Source of the DNA: Phellopilus nigrolimitatus
Taxonomy: Eukaryota; Basidiomycota; Agaricomycetes; Hymenochaetales; Hymenochaetaceae
Direction of reading: 5' to 3'
NCBI GenBank assembly: GCA_021029095.1
Contig: JAJOHG010000011.1
Span: 806,001-870,000, forward strand
DNA length: 64,000 nucleotides
In this document: piece by piece, positions 1 to 9,495 of the stretch
Numbering within the stretch: the first letter of the stretch is position 1
Layout: every line of letters begins with the position of its first letter
Position numbers and translations under genes: made by a program
Notes under the pieces: model-generated
The model's input: the letters and a program-made list of their open reading frames with translations, nothing else
Told to the model about the DNA's origin: nothing
Database searches by the model: none

Positions 1-1616
1 CAGAACTCGTTCTAGGTGCTTCATCGATCCATGGGAAGGCTGAGGTAAACGGCGCATAAGGCGATATATCGGAGTAGTTCCTGTCAGTAGGCGTCCCGAA
101 GAACTGCTCAAGCATAAATGCCTGTATGTTGGTACTACAGAATGTCAGCTGTCAAGTGCAGTATTAAGGCAGGCCGAGTCAAAGTAGACTTACTAGCCAA
201 AGATATCGCAATGACTACTATTCCGAATTGCTACCCCGATTTTGTCGCTCGCGCCGAGCCAATCGTACACCGCTTTCGACGCCGGGAAGGTGACGCGAGC
301 TTCGCCCTCCGGATTGGTCTAAAAGAGTATTCGAGTTTATACTTAATTTATAACAAAGCGCACTGATGCTAACCCAGTAGTCGACCGTGCCTGTGATAAG
401 TAGATTAACCAGCCAATGAGATGCGTGGTTTTTTTTCATGGCATGCAGTAAAACTTACCTTCGTCCCAAATTATCGCACGCTATTGGAAAACAATTGAGT
501 CAGGCAAGGTAGTATTACTCGATCATCACTGTGCTTGCTTACTGGAGCGACTAATGCAACATTCAAGTGCGCGTCGAACGGGATCTGGTGCGAGTTGTTG
601 ACAAATTTGAGCAGATTCGTGTTAGTCCAGTACGGGGCGTAGCCCGTGATATTCGTGATTTTCTCATTTTCGCCCACTGTCGGTAATCACAATATCAGCT
701 AAAGTCAGGTTATAGAACTCTTTCGATGCTGGCTTACGTTCTTGAAATTGGAAGCGCCAAGGAGCAATCCCTTCTAGTCCACTTGACATGGGTAAGGTAA
801 GCGTGATCTATGAACAAGTATCAAAGATGGAACCAATAAATAAGATAAACAATTAGCATACTCGTTCGTCGAAAATACCGGCAGCGAGAGCAGCCTTCCC
901 ATCGCGACTGCACCCAATGACGCCGACACGAGACTGGTCGAACTCTGGTACAGTCTGGATGATCGCATCAAGAACACGATTGAATCCCCACGCCCACGCA
1001 GTTATAACGCCTTACGAAGAAAAAGACAATGTATGAGGAAATACCGTCAAACAACAAGAAATAGGGCAAACCCACCAATGTCTTCGCCAGAGTATAGATC
1101 CCAGAACGGGCCTCCGGGCGTGGTAGAATCAGCCGCGACGTCGGTGACGGTGAACGTTGCCAGCGCAACACCCGAGCCCAGGAAGACCGTATTGTTTACA
1201 CCGCCCGCACTAATCACGACGGGCACTGGATTTTCTGCGCTCGCATTCACGTTCGTGGGCATCGACAACGTTGCATTGAAGGTGCCCGACCGTTCGCCGA
1301 CGGCGACAGTTATGGACAAGGCATCCTCAGAGCGCACAGCTGTGACGGTTTCAAGAGAGTGGTCCGGGTAGTAGCCATACATGTACTCCTGCACGAGCGT
1401 CTTGAGCTCAGCCTTTCGACACTCCCAATCGGCAGGCGACAAGAGCGACTTGTTGTTGAAGAACGTCCAGGGGTCAGGGAGGGCTTCGATGATGGGGAGC
1501 TCGGTCGGCGCTGGTAAAGGGCTCGGCAGGGCAGGACAGGCTTGGGGCTGTTGAGCAGCGCCGCAATGGGCGGTGAGCAGGAAGGCAAGAAATGGCAGGA
1601 CAGTGAAAGAGAACAT
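1..1616 (-). CDS. Glucuronoyl esterase, carbohydrate esterase family 15 (C-terminus beyond the left edge)
   Basis: Probably a secreted enzyme cleaving ester bonds between lignin alcohols and 4-O-methyl-glucuronic acid on xylan. The start at 1616 is chosen because it opens a signal peptide (MFSFTVLPFLAFLLTAHCGA); the frame extends upstream without one. Eight exons join in frame: 1616-1076, 1010-862, 807-738, 676-543, 480-459, 390-374, 318-194 and 134 to the edge. The nucleophile motif GCSRDGK (Ser near 907-909) follows TAWAWGFNRVLDAI, as in CE15. A late NSSHC supplies the probable catalytic His. The usual catalytic Glu after the nucleophile (QESG in typical fungal enzymes) reads MSSG here, while an acidic stretch DEGTVDYWTNPEGE lies in the region where some bacterial CE15 enzymes place their acid. 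Family assignment is firm; the alternative acid is inferred. Confidence 0.88.
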
Positions 1617-2466
1617 GGTGTCGTGTCCTGCCGAAGCTTCCGGACAATGCTGATGCTGAAAATCACTTAAGTACTCGACTGGAGATTTATCGGAGAACAG
1701 TTGGCACTCCCGGAATTGCAGAAACATGTCATCTCCTCTCTTTACTTCGTTTCGGACCTTCGAAGAACAGTCAGAGCGAGCGCCGAGCGTACATCTGTAA
1801 TGCTCCATAATTTAGTTGACGAAAAGATAAATATACGCAAGATCACCAGGACGTTGGAGCATTCATCCTCAAGTCTTCTCGACGGAAGCAAAATGACCAT
1901 CCAGCACATGTACTTACCGGCCCCGGCGATGGCGTACTGCCTGTAATAATCCACGATCAAGGAAGGTGTAGAGCTCTGAGCCGCGTCATGTGAGACTCGT
2001 AAATGTGTCTCTCAAGCCCCGTGTTCAAGGTCCAGTCTTGAATTCATTGCAGCTGTTTCGAACGACACTCTGCAGATCAGTTCTTCCGTCTTCTTGCTGT
2101 GCTGACTGAACTTGACTCGCCTTGCTGTTCCACTTTTGTCAGCAATTCTTGCGCGTATAGGCGGTGTTAAGGAAGCTGCATCTTCATGAAGGTTCGTACC
2201 GGGCCGGAATATGATTTTTTATTTTCGACATTCATGCGGAAATTTAATAATAGCAGCAGTAAATATATATGCGCGCGGAAGTGGATTATCACTTGTTAGG
2301 ACTCGAGGAGAGGCATACTAGCATCGATAATAGAGGTTAGAGACTAGAGGCAGAGGATAACAATGGAGTTGTATCGGTACAGGCGAACGAGCGAGAAGGC
2401 AGAGCAGATCGGAAAGAGTTGCGAGTTACAAGCGATGGCAGACCAAGAGCAGAGAGTAGGGCAAGA
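1617..2466. other. Intergenic region, no gene recognised
   Basis: This 850-base stretch lies between the esterase start and the end of the coiled-coil gene. It should hold the esterase promoter and the downstream region of its neighbour. Small open frames are present but have no recognisable content. Around 2330-2470 it is purine-rich with AGAG-type runs. I see no RNA gene or repeat here. Confidence 0.5.
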
Positions 2467-3355
2467 TTAAGCGTGAGTAGACTCGGAGTGAGGATCAAGA
2501 GAGTCGATCAGTCGTTGGAATTCTGTTATGAGTTAATATCAGAAGTTCGTTGCAGCTGAGAGACGGCGTACCTTCGCAGGCCTTGCGACCGTGCGTTAGC
2601 GCCTGGATGTGTTCCTCTTCACGCCGCTTCTCGCGCTCCACCACAGCCGTTTGCTTTTCTTCAATAAGAACCTAATAGATGTATTAATATTCCGAGAGAC
2701 TTGACGAAGGGTTTTGCCGGAATGGGGACCTGTAGCCTGAGCTGTTCCTTGAGTATGGCATCCCACAGCTTTCGTATATGGTCTTCGTTTGCTGCGTAAG
2801 CGTCTTGAAAGTCGGAGAATATTTTATCCCTGTTGAGGTGGTCCGCTAGTCTACAGCAACAGCTCAGGAAAAGGAGGCTAGACAAACATTTCTGCGACGC
2901 CATCCGCGAAGTCGTGCGCCTTCTCCGAGAGCTTTGAGTACAGTCAGTATACCGTATATATTAGAAGCAGATAGAAGCACAGGATGCACATTCCTGGTTA
3001 GCTCGACTTGAGCTGTCTGAAGAAACTTGACTTCTTTCTCCTTTTTCTTCTTTTCCATTGACACTGGGCCGAAACACGCTAAGGCCGTGGCATGACGCAT
3101 CTACGCGTTGGAAGATGCTCACCTTGCATTTGTTGCGCGATCGTCGCCATCATCCTGGACAGCAGTAGGAGATAAGATAACTATTGGGAAAAGGATGTCA
3201 AACTTCGCGCACCCGTCGTCGCTGCTGGACTGTGAAGGATGCACGATTGGGTCGATGTCCTCCATCGCTGTCGTACCGGTCTTCTTGGGATTCGCATTCC
3301 TCACATTCTTGCTTGTCGTATTCCCCGACTTTTTTGCAGTCGCGTTAGGAGGCAT
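2467..3355 (-). CDS. Small coiled-coil protein of unknown function (about 189 aa)
   Basis: Not recognised as a known family. A coherent model starts at 3355 and ends with TAA at 2467-2469, with six introns that keep frame. The first, a 58-nt intron, joins SQSSSDDG to MMATIAQQMQ. Residues 1-48 are low-complexity and basic (MPPNATAKKSG...). From about residue 50 onward the chain is helical and charged (VSMEKKKKEKEVKFLQ, VLIEEKQTAVVEREKRREEE), as expected of a coiled coil. The C-terminus is EFQRLIDSLDPHSESTHA. One intron is only 37 nt. A further coding-like stretch (NYEDFSEQEHESFW) lies upstream near 3490-3530, so the true start may be further 5'. The exon chain is fairly convincing; function unknown. 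Confidence 0.6.
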
Positions 3356-3663
3356 GAATAATGTTTAAACCGTAGCGTTGCGTAGCTGGGATGGTTGACG
3401 ATGTAAGTATGGGAAGACGCGTCGAACGCGTCGATGGTCGGAGCGTGAGAATATGATTTTGCTCTCGTGGACGGCGCATACACTCACCAAAAGGACTCGT
3501 GCTCCTGTTCGGAGAAATCCTCGTAATTCAGGTCAAATGATAAAAACTTCGACAGGAATCTGCTGTTGTATACAATTACAGTGCGGCTACGTTTGACAAT
3601 ATATTTGATTTCACAGGAGCCTTGAGTTCTGCTTCAAATTCACTCGGTCGCGAACCCATACCT

Positions 3664-4566
3664 TCACCCCAAGAAATCCGATTCGCCCTTCTTGATGAAT
3701 GCGTCCAAAGCACCTTCAATTTCTGCTTCACCCCCTCCAAGGTCGATTCCGAGCCCAGCGGCATCCGCCCTGTCCGCGAGGAGGGCAAGGGTCAAAGCTA
3801 CGTCATCTCTCTGAAGGAGTTCATTTCAGAAATGTGACTGGAGCAATTGAAGAAGGAAAACGGTGCATACAGAGATCTGGTTTAGGTGTGCCTTTCCTAC
3901 TGTAGCTTTTCCAGTCCCAGGACCGTTTGTAAGCCCGACTGGCCGCAGGATAGTCCACTTGAAAGCCGTGCGCTGCGCGAGGTTCTTGTCCGCGTCGTAC
4001 TTCGCCTGCACGTAAGTTCCTATCGCCTTACGCATCTTCTCGGATATGGCCTTGTCTTCTTCGTTCTGAACCATAAGTTGCAGACATTAGGAAGACAGTA
4101 CGGAAGACAATATCGGAGTCACATACATAATGCGCAGGGATAGTATTAGGATCTCTGATATCGATAGCGGAGACCATGATGAGCCTAGGCCTCGCGCTTT
4201 TGACGAGTTCTATTGCGTCAAAAACCTTCACAGCGCCTTCGTAATCCACCTTCCGCGTTCGCTCGGGTCCACCCTTCCCACCCGCGCCGGCTGAAAAATA
4301 TACGATGTCTTTGCCTTCGAATGTCTCAGCGAACTTCTCTTTTGAGTCGTCCTCAATAGACAGAACTGATGGTGTTGCGCCTGTCTCAGCTACCTCTTTG
4401 GAGTGTTCTGGGTTGCGGATGATGGAGAATACTTGTCTGCCTTGTGTAACTAGAAGGCGAGCAAGTCGCATGGAAACCTGACAATGATGATCAGCTCTTT
4501 TTTCGTTTTGACATTCTATAAAATGCTCACATTTCCATGCCCACCTACAATGGCGATTTGGGACAT
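3664..4566 (-). CDS. NAD(P)-binding Rossmann-fold protein, atypical SDR / NmrA-like
   Basis: Probable NAD(P)H-dependent oxidoreductase or redox-sensing protein of the atypical short-chain dehydrogenase group; substrate unknown. Four exons (4566-4531, 4477-4127, 4065-3871, 3810-3664) give 242 codons, the usual length for this group. The N-terminus MSQIAIVGGHGN is the glycine-rich dinucleotide-binding loop after beta-1, broken by the first intron. Next come GRQVFSIIRN (beta-2), KDIVYFSAGAGG, and RPRLIMVSAID. WTILRPVGLTNGPGTGK is the region that shapes the active site in SDR_a proteins. The end is KGESDFLG. No Tyr-x-x-x-Lys motif of classical SDRs is obvious, which fits the atypical class. The gene is convergent with helicase copy 1 only at a distance; no operon-like link. 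Confidence 0.85.
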
Positions 4567-5198
4567 TTTTCGGTCTGTAATGATAATAGTCAAGACTAAG
4601 ATGAGTTCGGGAGACGATGTCCATTGCGTCATACGTGTTGTAGTCGATGACAAAGCCGCCTCCCGATGAAGCGCTCGGGCCTCGGCTCACTCACTAGCTC
4701 TTGCAGACACTCTGAGTCTGACCTGCTGCTTTTTCTCATAGACAAAAAGCTGCTGATATTCTTGTTCTCAACGGCATAATAAAAGCTCCAAGGTTTCAAT
4801 AATGTATACTTCTAATTGATTGGGCCTTATTACCATCGTCTCGCCGTTTGATAGTCAGGAAGGTATCACTACTACGTCAAGCTCGACTGCATCCGCTTAT
4901 CCGAGCGCTTGAAACTCTCGTCAATTGCCTTCCTAATGTGCCTTTCGTTTTGCGGAAAGGCTAGGACCCAGAATAGGACAATAGGCCTCTTGCTTGCATT
5001 GGCGCCCGTCTGCTTATCACCCTAGAATGCGGCATCAGCACGCTGAGGATCCAGCTACGCAACTGGCAAGTTTCTCCCGCGGAGCTGCTACCACTTCACA
5101 TACCTTCGAGGCACGCAGCACTTATATGAATGCTATATCACGAAGTACAGGCCTATCGTTCCCGCTAGTATTGACACTCTGCCTCTCACTCGTCAGCC
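4567..5198. other. Divergent intergenic region between SDR and helicase copy 1
   Basis: About 630 bases separate the two divergent start codons, so both promoters should lie here. I found no further gene, tRNA or repeat. A pyrimidine-rich stretch lies just before the helicase ATG at 5199. Confidence 0.5.
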
Positions 5199-8100
5199 AT
5201 GAATTCCTTTCCTCAACAAGTGGTTAATGCGCCCGGTCTACCACTATTTCTCGAGCCGACTCTTTTCAAGACTACTTCAGAACTATCTGCGGAGTTAGAC
5301 GGTGCCCTCGCTCGAAGTCAACAAGTGTGTCCATGCTTGGGGGTCGCCGTGTTGCTCGCCCCCGATGAAGGACTCCTCGAGGCAATCGCTTTCGCAGCGA
5401 TGGACAAGATCTTCATCCTTTATCCACGCTTTATGACAAGATGGGGATCGGGAAGAGACGTGACCATCAGTACAGACACTTTTTGCGCTCTGCTCTTAGG
5501 CCAAAAAGTCTGTCTCGTGGGCTTCGGTATGGCGCGTATCGCGATGCACATCAGACACGCACTGAATACCCATGTCCGCGGCATCGAGCTCGTTGAAGCT
5601 GTTCCACAGAAGGATAGGAATGTGTCGCCGGGTGTGTTTGTGCGGAGCTACGTCGATCCGAACGCAAACACATTCGCAGTGGACACACTCTGGGATGCAT
5701 TCCCGGCCGATCTCAAAGACAGTCCCAGCCGATTGGAGTATCTATGCTTGCGTGCATGGTTAACGGCTAGGTGACGAGCAGTCTCGCTTATTTATCAAAG
5801 CAGCCCTTCTGACATACCCAAGAATCGGTGCGCATCCGCAGCTTACCCAAGCACTGAAAGTCTGCGTTCCTGTCGATACCATGAGGTTGTCTAGCAAGGT
5901 GTGCACCATCGATCAAGCTTCGTATAGTTACTTTATATCAATCTCTTTTATAGTACTTCAAGCCCATTCATCAAATGCTCGTCGAGGTCGAGCAGACGGA
6001 GGCAGCGAAGCCGCGCACTTTAGATAACGAGTTCAGCAGCGTCGAACGCGATCCCGAGGGGAAGTTTATCATCTTCAACGAGAGGTTCAATAACCGCGTT
6101 CGACCCAGTGATAGAGTAAGCATGCGGTCGAATCTACCCTGATTTGAGGTTTTCTAACCGATATTTTGCAGACTGAGATTGCCATGTTCGACGAAGCCGG
6201 CATTGAGTACCGCGGCCGTGCCACTTCCGCGAACGGCAAACAGACGCGTGTCGTTCCACTGGAAAACACAGACTTGCGCACGTTCAAGGGTATACGTGTA
6301 CTCGGTAAAGAGGAGCTGAACCAGGCCGAGCGTGCTCGCGACGGGTTCCTTCTCGAAGTCCTGCAAGGAAAACGCGCCCTAGATGATCCGGCGTATGGAC
6401 TAATTCCACATCTCTTCTTCCCGGGACCCAATCCCACGCCGACGGAGAAGGTCACGGGGGCGAGAGGGCTTGGGAGGCTCAACCAGTCGCAGGCAGACGT
6501 CGTTGAAGCTATGGTGGGATCTGAAGCACCTTTTGTGATTGTACATGGTGAGCGCTCTTCCTAGCGCTCTTCGGATGCCTTGTGAATATTTCCACTCATA
6601 GGACCTCCTGGAACTGGGAAGACATCTACGATATCCGTCGCTGCACAAGAATGGATAGACATAGGAAGCTCGGTGTGGGTCGTCGCGCAGTCCAATATCG
6701 GCGTCAAGAACATAGCTGAGAAGCTTTGCAAGGACAACGTGAAGTTTAGGATATTAGTGTCAAAGGAATTCTACTTCGAATGGTAAGTGCCTTCCAGAGT
6801 CCGCAAAATTAGAAACGACCTAATAGTTTTCTATTTACTATGTGCGATCGTATTGAAGGAATGAGCATATCTACGAGGATCAAGTCAAAGAGTCACTCAT
6901 ACGCACCGACGAGCTCCCCGCGACCTCGCAGGAAATGTCTATCGCTTTTCACGAAGTGAGGGTCGTGCTGTGCACATTGAGCACTATTTCAAACCCGAAT
7001 CTCAATCGAAAAGGAGTATTCAATTTCGTTCCAATGGAGAATCTCGTTGTGGACGAGGCTTCGCAAATCGGTATTTTCAATTACATGGTCAGCGCGCTGT
7101 ATTTGTCTGCGCACCGAACAGGAAACCTACTTCAAATGTTTTCTTTCAGCATGTCTTTGCGCAGTCCAAGCGTTTGCACAAGGTCTGCTTCTTTGGCGAT
7201 CCAAAGCAATGTGCGTGTCGCATTTTCAAGTCTTTCTTCTCCGCTTCCAAAGCTAAGGACATTTCTATCAGTACCTCCCTATGGTCAGGATGTCGCTCCG
7301 ACGCTACAATGTGTATTTGATGTCAAGCATCTCAAATCGCAAGCGTACTTCCTCAACACGCAATGTTCGTAGCACTCTGACACGCACTTCTAGTGAACCA
7401 TAGACTCGAGCTCATTTTTCCTATAGACCGCATGCCCATACCTCTCGGAGCGTTCATCTCCAGCGAAGTTTACAATAGCAAGCTCCTGTCTGAGCATCAT
7501 ATAACCTCGCCGTCCTGCGTGGCCTTCATCGACGTAACGTTGGGGGAGGAAGAGGAACGTGGAAAGAGTTTTATCGTGAGTCTCCTTTTGAACGTTTTGT
7601 GCCATCACCATTTTCCTAAATTTCTTTTCTTCCCTTCTAAAAGAATCAACGAGAAGTCCAGACTGTCATCCACCTGGCACGATACTACTACAATAACAAA
7701 AACTACTGCGTTATCACCCCGTACGATTCGCAGCGGAACGAATTGCAAAAGACGCTGAAGGCGGAAGGCTTGCGTTGGGATAATGTATATAATGTCGATA
7801 GCTTCCAAGGTAAAGTACGACCACCTACATTTGTTCGCGGCGGGAGCTTATTCCATACTAGGAAACGAAGCAGACTTCATTATTGTGTCTGTAGTCCGCA
7901 CGACTTCGCCTGGTTTTCTGATATCGCGGAACAGGGTGAACGTTTTGCTGACGCGGTGCAGGAAGGGCATGGTCGTCGTCACGAGCCTCTTCTTCGTACA
8001 ACAGCGCAACGTAAGAGATACTTTACTGGGCCAACTGCATCAGCACTGGGAGCAGCAATATGATCACGACGTAACCTGGAACGATTGGAAAGCTGTCGCT

Positions 8101-8745
8101 GAAAAGAAAGCTGATCTCCCTGGAGCTCCAGGGCGAAGGAGAAAATCGTCTTTTCCAAAAGAAATGCCCGACTCTGTTTCAAGCACACGATCCGCTGATC
8201 TTTCTCGGTCTCTGTTTTGGCCGTTGAGCACGGCTGGAAGTCGTAATTCAACCGCGGCATCTATAGCATCCAGTGCCTCGTCGTCTACGACTCGTGTTTC
8301 CCCAACAATGTCAGACTTGCCTGCGGAAACCAGATATGTATCTTCACAGTCCGCAAATGATCTTCGGCTCATCACTTCAAGTTTTCATCGAACCCATTTG
8401 GGATTAGGGTCTTCCCCAAGTCACTCTGCAAATCCGTCTAGTTTTGGAACTGCTTCCGTCGACTCTAGAACGACAGCCTCGAACGCGTTTCCTGAATTGC
8501 TCGGTAGTTCACGCAAATACCACCAGTCGTCATTTCCCGGTTTGCCATCGCTTTCGCATCAGACTCCAGTGTCGGGCGGGGCGTGGAGTAAAGGACCTCC
8601 GCTTCCCCTCCGTCCTCAGGGAAATAGTCGTTCCAGTAACCTGAAACCTTCTGATAAATTCTCTGCCGTTAAAGGTATGCGGGCACCTTCGACATCATCG
8701 AGACAGAAGAAGACGAGGAAGTGGGAACCCCTAACGCTGATCTAA
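5199..8745 (+). CDS. SF1 Upf1-like helicase with N-terminal exonuclease-like domain, copy 1
   Basis: ATP-dependent RNA or DNA helicase of the Upf1-like superfamily 1B. Motifs in order: GPPGTGKT (Walker A, 6602-6622, completed by splicing), VVAQSNIGVKNIAEKL (motif Ia), VVDEASQI (Walker B/DEAS, about 7046-7070), GDPKQLPP (motif III, across an intron), YRMP, NVYNVDSFQGNEADF (motif V) and SRNRVNVLLTRCRKG (motif VI). About 190 residues at the N-terminus precede the helicase; their alternation of hydrophobic strands suggests a degenerate 3'-5' exonuclease (RNase H-like) fold, an inference. A basic Ser-rich tail of about 200 residues follows motif VI. At least ten introns. The junction between the first exon (ending near 5773) and the segment beginning near 5805 does not keep frame with its best splice sites, so a different splice or a one-base error is possible there. 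Closest relative is copy 2 at 9496. Confidence 0.82.
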
Positions 8746-9053
8746 GGTCCGCTGTAATTTGCGTACAATCCCCATATCTTTTTTTCTTGTTTAGAGGACT
8801 GCTGTGAATGTTGTGCTATGCACTCAAATATAGTCTTTCGCAGCCTTCTTGGCTTCCATCGTATTAGGTTTGCTTTGTGGCTGTGTGTCCATATTGAACG
8901 CCGGATATAGCCGCCAGTATATACCAAGTCGTCACGTCGCGTCGCATCCTGTTTTCTTGTTGCTGCCACACCTCCTTGCTAAGCACTAAGCACACCCAGA
9001 AGCGAATTATTCTTCTTGTGATGCCGCCCATAGGGGCTTTTGTTTCGCTCCTT

Positions 9054-9405
9054 TCAGAAGCTCGGGTCCTCGGACAAGAAAGGCGACTTCTCAGATACGA
9101 GCGCCTACTGCCAGTGTGGCAGGCAGGCAAACACCTGTTCCAACGGATTTGCCTCCGGCACGACTCTTTCGGTGCCGGACTTCACAAATAGCTCGATGAT
9201 TTGGAGATAACGCTGCTCGAAATACCGATATTGTTCCTTGTCATTCTGAAAGGGCCTGTCCTGAGTCCCGACTTCGATGGGCGTTGATAACGAATTCGCC
9301 ACAGCACGAGGCTTGTTGTCGGTTTATCACCTCATCACGCTTTTGAAGCACAAATTCGTAGATCCTTCCATGTCCACTGCACGTTTTCTTCATAACCTCG
9401 CTCAT
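9054..9405 (-). CDS. Small conserved-looking hypothetical protein (about 77 aa) between the helicases
   Basis: Not recognised. The model starts at 9405 (MSEVMKKTCSGHGRIYEF), has two GT-AG introns, and ends with TGA at 9054-9056 (SPFLSEDPSF). The middle exon reads RPFQNDKEQYRYFEQRYLQ, charged, aromatic and probably helical. It lies antisense to both helicases in the 750-base gap between them, and its start faces the start of helicase copy 2, leaving only about 90 bases between the two ATGs. A shared promoter is therefore likely. The frame is coherent across both introns, but the gene is short and could be fortuitous. Confidence 0.42.
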
Positions 9406-9495
9406 AGTAGGTCCGCAGCTCCTTGAACTCGTGAAGTAGAAAAGACATCACCCACACCTCAAGGCTCGAGCGCTTCTTCCTCTTGAACAACTATC

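Noticed and set aside
1701..1946. Plus-strand open frame upstream of the esterase
   Set aside because: Overlaps the esterase leader in antisense and shows no recognisable content.
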